In this document: in pieces, positions 25,288 to 34,932 of the stretch | Layout: each line of letters begins with the position of its first letter | Numbering within the stretch: position 1 is the stretch's first letter | Source of the DNA: Bacillus sp. 2205SS5-2 | GTDB taxonomy: Bacteria > Bacillota > Bacilli > Bacillales > Bacillaceae_K | Direction: 5' to 3' | DNA: 64,000 nucleotides | NCBI RefSeq assembly: GCF_037024155.1 | Contig: NZ_JAYKTS010000010.1 | Span: forward strand, 57,795 to 121,794 | The notes under the pieces: generated by a model | What the model saw: the letters and a program-made list of their open reading frames with translations, nothing else | Told to the model about the DNA's origin: nothing | Databases searched by the model: none | Translations under genes and position numbers: made by a program

Positions 25288-27036
25288 ATGTCCCGAATTC
25301 GAACCGAAAAATGGAGAGATTTTAAAGATCTAATTATTCATACTCAGTTTTCTAAAACTAGGTTTGGAATCGCTGTAAGCTTAAGCTTAATTTCGACACT
25401 TGTAGGACTTGCGATACCGCTAATCACCAAAAATGTAATTGATGATGTTGATGTTGCCAATCTAGGATGGAACATCATTGTCATGCTTCTGTTCGCTTTT
25501 ATATTGCAAGCTTTAGCAAGTGGGGTGTCCATCTACCTATTGAATTATGTAGGTCAGCATGTTGTAGCTGGGTTACGTACCCGTTTATGGACAAAACAAC
25601 TCCATTTACCTGTGTCTTTTTATGATGAGCAAAAAACTGGAGAACTTATTAGTCGGATGACAAATGATACAAGCGTGGTGAAAGGCTTAATTACAGATCA
25701 CTCAACCGGATTTTTTTCAGGGATTTTATCTATTATAGGATCGATTGCCATACTACTGTATCTTGACTGGAAAATGACTATGATTATGATAGTTGCGATT
25801 CCATTAACTGCAATTATATTAATTCCATTAGGACGAAAAATGTATACAGTGTCAAAAGAGCTTCAAAAAGAAACTGCAAATTTTACGGCTTTGTTAACAG
25901 GTGTGTTGGCAGAAATTAGATTGGTTAAATCATCTAATGCTGAAGAAAAGGAAGAAAAAAATGGAGAGAATTCCATAAGGGATCTGTTTCATATCGGATT
26001 AAAAGAAGCGAAAATCCAAGCGATAATAGCTCCTCTAATGACATTAGTATTAATGGCACTGCTCGTGCTAGTAATGGGGTACGGAGGATACAGGGTCACT
26101 CAAGGAGAATTAAGCCCTGGTGATTTGGTCGCTTTCATTCTTTATTTGTTTCAAATTGTTATTCCAATATCGGCTTTTACAACCTTTTTTACACAGTTGC
26201 AAAAATCAATGGGTGCAACGGAACGAATGCTGGAACTAATGGATCATCCCCATGAAGATTTAGTGGCAGGTAAAGAAGTAGTTGATTTAAACCAAAGTCT
26301 TAAATTTGTAGATGTCTCTTTTCATTATCAAAATAACGAAGATGTTTTAAAAAAGCTATCCTTTACAATTCCCCCTGGAAAGGTTACCGCTATCATTGGA
26401 CCTAGCGGAAGTGGAAAGACAACCTTGTTTTCTATTTTGGAACGCTTTTATTCTCCAACGACAGGTAATATTAAACTTGGTGATCGTTCAATTGATGACT
26501 TTTCATTAGCAAGCTGGAGACAAGAAATGGGATATGTATCACAAGAAAGTCCGATTCTTGCAGGTACTGTTAAAGACAATATTATTTATGGATGCCAACG
26601 ACAAGTTTCTAATGAGGAGATTTTAGCGGCAACAAAAATGGCATATGCGGATCAATTTATTGAAGAATTACCTCAAGGGTATGAGACGCAAGTAGGGGAG
26701 AGAGGAATCAAACTTTCCGGAGGTCAACGTCAACGAATCGGAATTGCCCGAGCATTAATTAGAAATCCTAAACTACTTTTACTAGATGAAGCTACTTCAA
26801 GTTTGGATAGTAAGTCGGAAATTGTCGTGCAAAAAGCTTTAGAAAATTTGATGATCGGTCGTACGACTGTGGTGATCGCCCATCGGCTTTCAACCGTGAT
26901 TCACGCTGATCAACTCGTTTTTATTGATCGGGGAAAAATTACGGGTGTTGGAAAGCATGAAGAATTATATGAAAAACATGTCCTTTATAAACAATTTGCC
27001 GATCAACAATTACATCGTGTGAAGGTTCATGAATAA
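25288..27036 (+). CDS. Homodimeric-type ABC multidrug exporter (BmrA-like)
   Basis: A 582-residue half-transporter: six membrane helices in residues about 25-310, then an ATPase domain. Walker A GPSGSGKTT, signature LSGGQRQR, Walker B LLLLDEATSSLD and H-loop IAHRLST are all canonical, so it can work as a homodimer. The intracellular-loop text ISRMTNDTSVVKGLI and the total length fit Bacillus BmrA/YvcC and LmrA. The start follows ATGAGGAGAAAAG. Drug or lipid export is the family role. It is monocistronic and convergent with the following hydrolase, sharing a bidirectional terminator. Confidence 0.92.
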   Translation: MSRIRTEKWRDFKDLIIHTQFSKTRFGIAVSLSLISTLVGLAIPLITKNVIDDVDVANLGWNIIVMLLFAFILQALASGVSIYLLNYVGQHVVAGLRTRLWTKQLHLPVSFYDEQKTGELISRMTNDTSVVKGLITDHSTGFFSGILSIIGSIAILLYLDWKMTMIMIVAIPLTAIILIPLGRKMYTVSKELQKETANFTALLTGVLAEIRLVKSSNAEEKEEKNGENSIRDLFHIGLKEAKIQAIIAPLMTLVLMALLVLVMGYGGYRVTQGELSPGDLVAFILYLFQIVIPISAFTTFFTQLQKSMGATERMLELMDHPHEDLVAGKEVVDLNQSLKFVDVSFHYQNNEDVLKKLSFTIPPGKVTAIIGPSGSGKTTLFSILERFYSPTTGNIKLGDRSIDDFSLASWRQEMGYVSQESPILAGTVKDNIIYGCQRQVSNEEILAATKMAYADQFIEELPQGYETQVGERGIKLSGGQRQRIGIARALIRNPKLLLLDEATSSLDSKSEIVVQKALENLMIGRTTVVIAHRLSTVIHADQLVFIDRGKITGVGKHEELYEKHVLYKQFADQQLHRVKVHE

Positions 27037-27146
27037 ATTTTGAATCCTTCGATAACGCCAGTATAATCGGCCCATTTCTACTATCAATTAAACCCTTAAT
27101 GAACATTTCCTCCTGTTCTGATTTAGGGTGGATAAAGATCGATAGC

Positions 27147-27194
27147 ATCAAAAAACACTTCATGGCTAATTAAGCATGAAGTGTTTTTTTTGAT
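27147..27194. terminator. Bidirectional terminator between convergent genes
   Basis: ATCAAAAAACACTTCATG and CATGAAGTGTTTTTTTTGAT form a long stem with a 10-base loop and T runs on both strands. The end of the minus-strand hydrolase lies inside it. Confidence 0.88.
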
Positions 27195-27982
27195 GAAATT
27201 GTATTTTGAATGTATTCAATTGAAATCTTGTTGAAAATCTCAGGCTGATCAATATTACAAACGTGACCACAATTTTCGATGCTAGTAAGATCCAAGCCTT
27301 GTTGTTGAGCGACCAATTCCTTGACGGGCGTAAGGAATAGATAGTCTTCTTCTCCCATAATAAACAAAGTTGGAATCCCGTTTACGACTTTTTGCAGGTT
27401 TCGCAAATAAGGGTTGACGGATTTTGTTAAGGTGAACCAACGAATAAATTCATTTTGGCACATTTTTTTCGCTTGTCGGATAAAAGCATACCTTGATTCT
27501 GAATGAGACTTTCTCGGCATAATTATCCAAGCGAATAATCGATAAAGCCACATATAAGGAAAGATATGTTTACAAAGATGACCAACAGTTAGAAGAAATT
27601 TAGTCCGAACATTTAATTGTATAATGGCTCCAGCCAAAATTAAGGACTGGACACGTTCAGGGTACATTCTAGCAAAGGTTTGGACCACAATAGTACCGAG
27701 TGAAATACCAATCATATGCGTTTTTGTTAATCCTAAATGGTCAATCACTTCTTTCACATCTTGAGCGATATGATCGAAATGGTCGCCTTTATTCCAAGTA
27801 ACTTTAGACTGACCATGTCCACGTAAATCAATGCAAAGGACGTTAAAATGTTTTTTATACTCTTTAATTTGTTTATACCATATAGAGGAACTCCCACCAG
27901 CACCGTGAACAAAAGTTACCCAAGGTGCAAGTGTATGAGCTTGATAGGTTCTGTAATGTAACACGTCTCTGTCAAACCTCAC
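27170..27982 (-). CDS. Alpha/beta fold hydrolase
   Basis: A 270-residue alpha/beta hydrolase. The oxyanion stretch VHGAGGSSSIWY, DLRGHGQS, the nucleophile elbow GISLGT (Ser), a late Asp near GEEDYLFLTP and the catalytic His in IENCGHVCNID are all visible. A GTG start at 27982 follows AGAAG. The lid region is basic and aromatic. The substrate is unknown; esterase or lactonase activity is typical of this group. It stands alone on the minus strand. Confidence 0.88.
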   Translation of the reverse strand: MRFDRDVLHYRTYQAHTLAPWVTFVHGAGGSSSIWYKQIKEYKKHFNVLCIDLRGHGQSKVTWNKGDHFDHIAQDVKEVIDHLGLTKTHMIGISLGTIVVQTFARMYPERVQSLILAGAIIQLNVRTKFLLTVGHLCKHIFPYMWLYRLFAWIIMPRKSHSESRYAFIRQAKKMCQNEFIRWFTLTKSVNPYLRNLQKVVNGIPTLFIMGEEDYLFLTPVKELVAQQQGLDLTSIENCGHVCNIDQPEIFNKISIEYIQNTISSKKTLHA

Positions 27983-28138
27983 TTCTTAATTATTCTATGT
28001 TTAAAAATATAATCGTTAAAGCTTTGTCAAAGAAATAATAGAATCTCTTCCTTTCTCTATTTTAAACTAAATGAATTAGAAAATATATGATATAGTAATA
28101 GTAAGAATATATAAACTATTTCAGGGGAGGTGGATTTA

Positions 28139-28579
28139 ATGTTTAGGAAATTGTTTAATAAAGAAAGTAGTCAATCTGTGCCAAAGCATTCGATCGATCA
28201 AGCTATATCTGAATGGGGAAAAAATAAGCATGATACAATCGACTACAGTGTCCTCTTAAAAAACGACCAATCTATTGATTATACGTTCTTAAAACCCTAC
28301 CTTAAAACGCTCCCTTCGAATAATATCTATATGAGTCGTCATACGTTTAAATTATATGAAGAAAGTGAAAAGCATCGAATGTATTTATTAGATACAGCTC
28401 AAGATGCATTGTTCTTATATTTAAACAAAATGGATACAACGAAAATTCCCACGTTGAAAGGATCCAAGAAACTAAACCAACATTCGTTAATTTTAGCAAA
28501 AGTGATTGAGGAACCTTTTCCAGTTGATCTTTATATTCAAGATGCAGTCTTTATAACGGATGAAGAACAAGTTATATAA
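28139..28579 (+). CDS. Hypothetical protein, 146 residues
   Basis: A soluble, charged protein with no signal peptide or membrane segment; the ATG at 28139 sits eight bases after GGGGAGG, which rules out the GTG at 28130 that overlaps that site. Recognisable features are limited: a basic start (MFRKLFNKESSQS) and a central KTLPSNNIYMSRHTFKLYEE. I do not recognise the family. It has its own terminator and is monocistronic. Confidence 0.75.
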   Translation: MFRKLFNKESSQSVPKHSIDQAISEWGKNKHDTIDYSVLLKNDQSIDYTFLKPYLKTLPSNNIYMSRHTFKLYEESEKHRMYLLDTAQDALFLYLNKMDTTKIPTLKGSKKLNQHSLILAKVIEEPFPVDLYIQDAVFITDEEQVI

Positions 28580-28586
28580 CATCACG

Positions 28587-28615
28587 AACCTTCTCAGAAA
28601 AATGGGAAGGTTTTT
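28587..28615 (+). terminator. Terminator after the 146-residue protein
   Basis: AACCTTCTC and GGGAAGGTT form nine pairs over an eight-base loop, followed by TTTTT. Confidence 0.88.
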
Positions 28616-28621
28616 CTATAT

Positions 28622-28780
28622 GGATCTTTTCATATATATTGTGCATATTTCATTACCTTTTTTGATTGAATCCTTCACTTCATTGTTGTTTCAAACAAAA
28701 ATAGACTTAAAAATGTCTTGATACAAAAAAATCATAAGTTAAAGACTGGTACGAATAGCAACAAACTTGCCGAAAACAGC
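28622..28780 (-). repeat. Diverged short-form type-1 repeat (copy F)
   Basis: Left end GGATCTTTTCATATATATTG, then TTTGATTGAATCCTTCACTT, and right end CAACAAACTTGCCGAAAACAGC. It is 159 bp with no cassette and follows a terminator directly. Confidence 0.7.
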
Positions 28781-29207
28781 TTTCTTTATTCTTGTAATTT
28801 TCTTAACCAGCTCTGATTATTTCCGCTGAAGGATACAATAGAGAACCTGTTCAAAGAAAAGCATAACAACAATGTAATCTCTATATTTTTTCTTCCAACA
28901 AAACTAGTGATTAAAAAATTGTATTTTTTGAAATCCATGCTAATTCGACAAAAAAAGTGCGACTCTAGTGAAAATAATGTTTGATTACTCCTAGTATTCA
29001 ACAAAAATCGGAGAAAACCTATGGTAAATTAATAGAATATTCTAACTTTATAGAGGTGATCTATGCTACCAATTGTCTATCATCTTAGGTGGTCCATTTT
29101 ACAAAATGTCTCGTGAATTATCTTTCACAAGTATTTACAATTAGATAAAGAACTAAATATTCTGTCATTTGATAGTGGAATAGTGCTGTTGGCGACTATT
29201 CAAAAAA

Positions 29208-29221
29208 TGAAAGCGTTATCA
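29208..29221 (+). promoter_or_regulatory. CcpA cre site upstream of beta-ureidopropionase
   Basis: TGAAAGCGTTATCA matches the catabolite response element consensus TGWAARCGYTWNCW at every position. It lies just before the AAGGGAGG ribosome site of the pyrimidine degradation gene, a position where CcpA binding would block transcription when preferred sugars are present. Confidence 0.8.
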
Positions 29222-29240
29222 AAAAAGGGAGGTTATTTAA

Positions 29241-30131
29241 ATGTCAGATAGTGTAAAAATTGGACTCATTCAAGCTAAACATGAGGTAGAAGGCTGTGAG
29301 CCGGTAAATGTACATAAAGAAAAAGCAATTGAAAAACATATTGATTTAGTACGAGATGCAGCTAAAAAAGGTGCACAAATCATTTGCTTGCAAGAAATAT
29401 TTTATGGACCCTATTTTTGCGCAGAACAGAACCCAAAATGGTATGACTCTGCTGAAGAAATACCGAATGGACCTACCACACAACGATTTCAAGCTCTAGC
29501 AAAAGAATTAGAAGTTGTAATCGTTCTTCCAATCTATGAAAGAGAAGGAATAGCAACTTATTATAACACGGCAGCAGTAATAGATGCCGACGGATCATAT
29601 CTTGGAAAATATCGAAAACAGCATATTCCACATGTTGGTGTCGGAGAAGATGGCTGTGGTTTTTGGGAGAAATACTATTTTAAACCTGGTAATTTAGGTT
29701 ATCCAGTGTTCGAAACAGCATTTGCCAAAGTTGGTGTTTATATTTGCTACGATCGACATTTTCCCGAAGGTGCTCGTTTACTAGGTTTAAAGGGAGCAGA
29801 AGTAGTCTTTAATCCTTCTGCAACAGTTGCAGGATTATCGGAATATTTATGGAAACTTGAACAACCTGCTCATGCAGTGGCGAATGGGTACTATGTGGGT
29901 GCAATAAACCGCGTGGGGTATGAGGGACCTTGGAATATGGGAGAATTCTATGGTCAGTCCTATTTAGTAGACCCTAGGGGGAATTTTGTAGCCACAGGTA
30001 GTCGTGATCAAGAGGAAGTGATCATTGGTGAAATGAATAAGAAATTAATTCGTGAAGTAAGAGATACATGGCAATTTTATCGAGATAGACGCCCTGAAAC
30101 GTATGGAGATATGACTGCTTTATTACCGTAA
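29241..30131 (+). CDS. Beta-ureidopropionase (N-carbamoyl-beta-alanine amidohydrolase), nitrilase superfamily
   Basis: A 296-residue carbon-nitrogen hydrolase. The catalytic triad is visible: Glu in CLQEIFYGPYFC, Lys in GKYRKQHIPH and Cys in GVYICYDRHFPEGAR. These flanking sequences and the C-terminal WQFYRDRRPETY are typical of beta-ureidopropionases and N-carbamoyl-putrescine amidohydrolase relatives; the neighbouring dihydropyrimidine genes settle it as the third step of reductive pyrimidine degradation, releasing CO2, ammonia and beta-alanine. It is followed by its own hairpin, so it can be transcribed apart from preT. Confidence 0.92.
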   Translation: MSDSVKIGLIQAKHEVEGCEPVNVHKEKAIEKHIDLVRDAAKKGAQIICLQEIFYGPYFCAEQNPKWYDSAEEIPNGPTTQRFQALAKELEVVIVLPIYEREGIATYYNTAAVIDADGSYLGKYRKQHIPHVGVGEDGCGFWEKYYFKPGNLGYPVFETAFAKVGVYICYDRHFPEGARLLGLKGAEVVFNPSATVAGLSEYLWKLEQPAHAVANGYYVGAINRVGYEGPWNMGEFYGQSYLVDPRGNFVATGSRDQEEVIIGEMNKKLIREVRDTWQFYRDRRPETYGDMTALLP

Positions 30132-30136
30132 ACGTC

Positions 30137-30170
30137 ATGACTTTACATAATTATTGTTATGTAAAGTCAT
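30137..30170 (+). terminator. Hairpin terminator after beta-ureidopropionase
   Basis: ATGACTTTACATAA and TTATGTAAAGTCAT form a perfect 14-bp stem with a six-base loop; the following ATTTCT is a modest T tail. Confidence 0.75.
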
Positions 30171-30401
30171 ATTTCTATTCAGAAGGTAATGTAGGAAACA
30201 TTTGCTGTGTAAAAACTAACTTAATGGCAAGTAAAATCTAATGGAACTTACAAAAACAGGGTTAATTTGAATTCTGTATTTGTAAAGTTGAATTGTTAAA
30301 ATTTGAAGATTTAAAACGAAAATAGTATGAACCAGAAACCCATGTTCAAATGTGTTAAAACTAAATTTACGATTTTGTAAACAGTATAGGGGGGTTGTTT
30401 T

Positions 30402-31757
30402 ATGAAAGAGAATAGTTCTTTGCTTGATATTCAACGAAATTTTCAAGAAGTAGAACCAGGGTTGACTAACCAAGAAGCAGTGGAAGAATCGAATCGTTGT
30501 TTATACTGTTATGATGCCCCGTGCATAACAGCTTGTCCGACCGGAATTGATATTCCGACGTTTATAAAAAAAATAGCATCAGGAAATCTAAAGGGGTCAG
30601 CAAAAACCATTATGACAGCCAATCCGATGGGGGCAAGCTGTGCTCGTGTATGCCCCACTGAGGAATTGTGTGAAGGGGCCTGCGTATTAAATCATTCCAC
30701 AAAACCCATTATGATTGGTGATCTGCAGAGATACGCAACCGACTGGGCTAGACATAATGACGCAGTCTTATTCGAGAGAAATGAAGATAATGGAAAATCA
30801 GTGGCTATTATCGGCGGTGGTCCAGCTGGACTTTCTACAGCTAGAGAATTAGCCCTTCTTGGATATAAAGTCACGATTTATGAAGCCGAGAAACATGCTG
30901 GTGGATTGAATACATTTGGGATTGTGTCGTTTCGTTTACCACAAAAAATATCATTTTGGGAAGTTGAACAAGTTCGAAAACTCAATGTAACCATTTTAAC
31001 TAATACTAAGGTCGGCAAAGATGTGTCAGCAGAGACACTACTAGAAAACTACGATGCGGTCGTATTAGCTGTGGGCATGTCAAGTGTTCCGAACCTTAAT
31101 ATTCCTGGAGAGAAATTAGACGGCGTATATGATGCCATCGAATTTGTAAAAGCAACCAAAGGGGTAGAGCTAACAAATGATTTTATTGGAAAACAGATTG
31201 TGGTCATCGGCGCAGGTAATACGGCAATTGATGGAGCCACATGTTCGGTTCGATTAGGCGCAGAAAACGTTAAAATTATCTATCGACGAACCGAAGATGA
31301 AATGAGTGCTTATGACTTTGAATATGAATTTGCCAAACAAGATGGTGTGGAATTCCGCTGGTTAACGGCTCCAAAAAGAATTCTAGGCAATGAAGCTGGA
31401 GAAGTAGTGGGGATTGAATGCGTGAAAATGAAACTAGGGGAACCAGAGAAGGACGGCCGTCGTCGACCAGTTGCCATCGAAAATTCGGAATTCGTCTTAA
31501 AAGTTGATGCGGTGATTAAGGCAATTGGTCAACAGAGGCACTTGAATATTATTGATGAGTTCGGTCTAGAACATTCACATGGAGTCGTGAAAGTCGATTC
31601 GCAAACATTTGTAACGTCTAATGAGAAAGTCTTTGCCTGCGGTGACGTTGTTTTTGGAAAAGGAAAAGGCGAGGCGATGGTAGTAACTGCTGCACAACAG
31701 GGTAAACAAACGGCTTATCATATACACGCCTCATTAAGGAGCGAAGTGTCTATTTAA
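30402..31757 (+). CDS. preT: NAD(P)-dependent dihydropyrimidine dehydrogenase subunit PreT
   Basis: A 451-residue flavoprotein. The N-terminal Cys clusters (CLYCYDAPCITACPTGID and CARVCPTEELCEGAC) bind 4Fe-4S centres; the first Rossmann motif IIGGGPAGLS binds FAD and the second VVIGAGNTAID binds NAD(P)H. GEAMVVTAAQQGK near the end closes the FAD site. It delivers electrons to PreA for reduction of uracil and thymine. It lies 25 bases upstream of preA. GltD-like proteins share this fold, but the PreA partner makes PreT the best call. The start follows GGGGGG at 30390. Confidence 0.94.
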   Translation: MKENSSLLDIQRNFQEVEPGLTNQEAVEESNRCLYCYDAPCITACPTGIDIPTFIKKIASGNLKGSAKTIMTANPMGASCARVCPTEELCEGACVLNHSTKPIMIGDLQRYATDWARHNDAVLFERNEDNGKSVAIIGGGPAGLSTARELALLGYKVTIYEAEKHAGGLNTFGIVSFRLPQKISFWEVEQVRKLNVTILTNTKVGKDVSAETLLENYDAVVLAVGMSSVPNLNIPGEKLDGVYDAIEFVKATKGVELTNDFIGKQIVVIGAGNTAIDGATCSVRLGAENVKIIYRRTEDEMSAYDFEYEFAKQDGVEFRWLTAPKRILGNEAGEVVGIECVKMKLGEPEKDGRRRPVAIENSEFVLKVDAVIKAIGQQRHLNIIDEFGLEHSHGVVKVDSQTFVTSNEKVFACGDVVFGKGKGEAMVVTAAQQGKQTAYHIHASLRSEVSI

Positions 31758-31782
31758 GAAGATCGTAGGGAGGAATGGTTTT

Positions 31783-33069
31783 ATGGCAGATTTACGAATG
31801 AACTTTGCAGGAATTAATTCACCGAATCCATTTTGGTTGGCATCGGCTCCGCCAACTAATTCAGGGTACCAGGTACAGCGAGCCTTTGAAGCGGGCTGGG
31901 GTGGAGCAGTTTGGAAAACATTAGGTGACCCAATCATTAATGTGTCTTCACGATTTGCAGCCGTCAATTTTAACGGACAAAAAGTCGCAGGATTCAACAA
32001 TATCGAACTGATCACAGATCGTCCGTTAGAAGTAAATTTACAAGAAATCTATGAAACTAAGAAGAAATTTCCTGATCACGTCATTATTGCGTCATTAATG
32101 GTCGAGCCAAAACAAGAGAAGTGGCATGAAATCGTTAAAAAAGTTGAGGCGGTTGGAGTGGATGGCCTTGAGTTGAATTTCGGCTGTCCTCATGGAATGG
32201 CAGAAAGAGGGATGGGGTCAGCTTCGGGTCAAGTTCCTGAACTTGTAGAGAAGCAAACTCATTGGGCAAAAGAAGTTGCCACTACTCCTGTCATAGTTAA
32301 GCTGACTCCCAACATTACTGACATTACCGTTACGGCAGAGGCAGCAGTTCGCGGCGGTGCAGATGCCGTTAGTATGATCAACACCATTAATAGTTTAGCA
32401 GGCGTTGACCTCGATTCATGGAATACGGTGCCGCATGTTGCTGGGAAAGGAGCTCATGGAGGGTATTGCGGTCCTGCTGTTAAACCGATTGCCCTTAATA
32501 TGGTAGGTGAATGCGCACGAAACCCACGAATCAATGTACCGATCTCTGGTATGGGTGGAGTTTCTGATTGGCAATCCGCGGTAGAATTTATGTTGATGGG
32601 TGCTACCGGTGTACAAGTATGTACGGCTGCTATGCATCATGGCTTTCGAATTGTAGAAGACATGATTGACGGTTTAAACAATTACTTAGACGAAAAGAAA
32701 ATTGCCTCTGTACAAGAGATTATTGGAAAGTCGGTACCAAAATATTCGGACTGGGGAAACTTGGATTTAAATTATCAAGTAGTGGCTCGAATTAATAATG
32801 ATGTATGCATTAACTGCAATAAATGTCATATTGCATGCGAGGATACTTCTCATCAATGCATAGACATGCTAAAAGCAGCAAATGGCGAAAGTATTTTAAA
32901 GGTAAGAGAAGAGGATTGTGTAGGATGTAACTTATGTTCGATTGTTTGTCCAGTAGATGGAGCAATCGATATGATTGAAATCCCAAATGTTCATGCGCCG
33001 TTGACATGGAATGAAAGACAGGCTGCTTTAGGTGTTACTCCAAATTGTAAAGTAGATGTATTGAAATGA
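31783..33069 (+). CDS. preA: Dihydropyrimidine dehydrogenase subunit PreA
   Basis: A 428-residue FMN TIM-barrel (dihydroorotate dehydrogenase-like) with a C-terminal ferredoxin domain. GLELNFGCPHGMAERGMGSA and PVIVKLTPNITDIT are characteristic of pyrimidine reductases. The two 4Fe-4S motifs are CINCNKCHIACEDTSHQC and CVGCNLCSIVCP. The position I recall as the catalytic Cys in mammalian enzymes (LACGQ) is Ser here (SASGQ), as seems common in bacteria. It reduces uracil or thymine to the dihydro form using electrons from PreT. Confidence 0.95.
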   Translation: MADLRMNFAGINSPNPFWLASAPPTNSGYQVQRAFEAGWGGAVWKTLGDPIINVSSRFAAVNFNGQKVAGFNNIELITDRPLEVNLQEIYETKKKFPDHVIIASLMVEPKQEKWHEIVKKVEAVGVDGLELNFGCPHGMAERGMGSASGQVPELVEKQTHWAKEVATTPVIVKLTPNITDITVTAEAAVRGGADAVSMINTINSLAGVDLDSWNTVPHVAGKGAHGGYCGPAVKPIALNMVGECARNPRINVPISGMGGVSDWQSAVEFMLMGATGVQVCTAAMHHGFRIVEDMIDGLNNYLDEKKIASVQEIIGKSVPKYSDWGNLDLNYQVVARINNDVCINCNKCHIACEDTSHQCIDMLKAANGESILKVREEDCVGCNLCSIVCPVDGAIDMIEIPNVHAPLTWNERQAALGVTPNCKVDVLK

Positions 33070-33117
33070 TTGAGCTTGGATGATTGTGAAAATGTGATAT
33101 TGAAAGGAGATGGTAAA

Positions 33118-34533
33118 ATGAAGAAAATTATCAAAAATGGAGTTATTGTGACGGCTACTGACCAATATGAGGCAGACATATTAATAGAGGAAGGGAAAAT
33201 TGTCAATATAGGACATAATCATACCTCAGAAAATGCAGAAATTGTGGATGCAAAAGGCGCGTATGTTTTTCCAGGGGGCATTGATCCTCATACACATTTA
33301 GAGATGCCTTTTGGCGGTACGGTTTCAAAAGATGATTTTGAGACCGGGACTATAGCAGCTGCTTTTGGTGGGACGACGACGGTCATTGATTTTTGCTTAA
33401 CGAACAAAGGGGAGCCGCTACAAAATGCGATTTCGACTTGGCATAAGAAATCGGAGAATAAAGCGGTCGTTGATTATGGTTTCCATCTGATGATTGGAGA
33501 GATGAATGATAAAGTTCTTTCAGAATTAACAGAGGTCATAGAGAAAGAAGGAATCACTTCATTTAAAGTGTTTATGGCATATAAAAATGTATTTCAGGCA
33601 GACGATGAAACACTTTTTCAGACTTTAATACAGGCTAAGGAGTTAGGGGCTCTGGTTATGGTTCATGCCGAAAACGGCGATGTTATTGATTATTTAACAA
33701 AAAAGGCACTTGCTAATGAACAAACCGATCCGATTTACCATGCCTTGACTCGCCCTCCTGAAGTAGAAGGAGAAGCGACAGGTAGGGCCGCTACATTAAC
33801 GGGTCTAGCCGACTCTCAGCTCTATGTTGTCCATGTTTCATGTGCCGATGCTGTGGAAAAAATCACACAAGCGAGAGAAAAAGGTTTTGATGTTTGGGGA
33901 GAAACCTGTCCTCAATATTTACTGCTGGATGAAAGTTATTTAGAACGACCTAACTTCGAAGGCGCTAAATATGTATGGTCGCCACCTTTACGCCAAAAAT
34001 GGCATCAAGACGTCCTTTGGAATGCACTGAAATCAGGGCAATTACAAACCCTTGGTTCCGATCAATGTTCTTTTGATTTTAAGGGACAAAAAGATTTAGG
34101 GAAGGGCGATTTTACCAAAATTCCAAATGGAGGTCCATTTATCGAGGACCGTGTTTCCGTACTGTATTCAGAAGGGGTTGAAAAAGGAAGAATTACAATA
34201 AATCAATTCGTCGACATAATGTCAACGAGAGTCGCGAAGCTATTTGGGTTATTTCCACAAAAAGGGACTATCGCAGTAGGGTCAGACGCCGATCTAGTCA
34301 TTTTTGACCCTTCTGTTGAACGAACGATTTCAGCAGAAACCCACCATATGGCAGTAGATTATAATGCGTTTGAAGGAATGAAAATAAAAGGTGAACCGGT
34401 TTCTGTCTTCTCTAGAGGTGAATACGTGATTAAAGAAAAGAAGTTTGTTGGTCAGGCAGGTCGAGGTCAATATGTAAAACGAGCAAAATACGGAGAGTTA
34501 ACGAAAGCCAATACTAAGATAGAATCATTATAA
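33118..34533 (+). CDS. hydA: Dihydropyrimidinase
   Basis: A 471-residue cyclic amidohydrolase. Metal ligands appear in PHTHLEMPFGG, the carboxylated Lys in SFKVFMAYKN, further His in HAENGD and VVHVSCAD, and the final Asp in GSDQCSF. It opens dihydrouracil to N-carbamoyl-beta-alanine, between PreA and beta-ureidopropionase in the pathway. The frame is open from 33070, but the ATG at 33118, preceded by AAAGGAGATGG, gives the correct length. It is in the preT-preA operon. Confidence 0.94.
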   Translation: MKKIIKNGVIVTATDQYEADILIEEGKIVNIGHNHTSENAEIVDAKGAYVFPGGIDPHTHLEMPFGGTVSKDDFETGTIAAAFGGTTTVIDFCLTNKGEPLQNAISTWHKKSENKAVVDYGFHLMIGEMNDKVLSELTEVIEKEGITSFKVFMAYKNVFQADDETLFQTLIQAKELGALVMVHAENGDVIDYLTKKALANEQTDPIYHALTRPPEVEGEATGRAATLTGLADSQLYVVHVSCADAVEKITQAREKGFDVWGETCPQYLLLDESYLERPNFEGAKYVWSPPLRQKWHQDVLWNALKSGQLQTLGSDQCSFDFKGQKDLGKGDFTKIPNGGPFIEDRVSVLYSEGVEKGRITINQFVDIMSTRVAKLFGLFPQKGTIAVGSDADLVIFDPSVERTISAETHHMAVDYNAFEGMKIKGEPVSVFSRGEYVIKEKKFVGQAGRGQYVKRAKYGELTKANTKIESL

Positions 34534-34932
34534 TCTGCCAAATCATAAGTACATGTTGAATAAATCTATACCAAATGAGCGATTTCAGCTCATTTGGTAT
34601 ATCTAGTAAAGCAGGTTAATCATCTGTTTAGTTATAAAATGAAATTATCTGTCATCATAGCTCTTCTCGAATATACTGTTGCAATACAATCTAAATCTCT
34701 AAATAATACTTAATTCTGATAGTTTTCTTCTGAAAGCAGAGAAAAGATCTCCCGAAACCGATCATTTTAACGAAATTGACTTGATGTGAAACGCAATATT
34801 CTTTGAGAATTCAGTCTTAAATTATTTTGAAAATACCTACAAACAGTAACTTGCTTCGTTATCTCTAAGATTGAATATGAGAGTGGTTTATATGGAGATT
34901 TTTTGCCAAACCGAAATAGGGAGCGTGACCAA
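34534..34932. other. Intergenic region before the NCS1 permease
   Basis: It contains the hairpin at 34568-34600 and then about 300 bases with no ORF and no recognised repeat. It probably holds the permease promoter, which I could not place with confidence. Confidence 0.5.
34568..34600 (+). terminator. Terminator-like hairpin after hydA
   Basis: ATACCAAATGAGC and GCTCATTTGGTAT form a 13-bp perfect stem over a seven-base loop. No strong T run follows, so termination may be partial. Confidence 0.65.

Noticed and set aside
28786..29004. Minus-strand frame of 72 codons
   Set aside because: No ribosome site, low-complexity composition, located in the leader region of the pyrimidine cluster.
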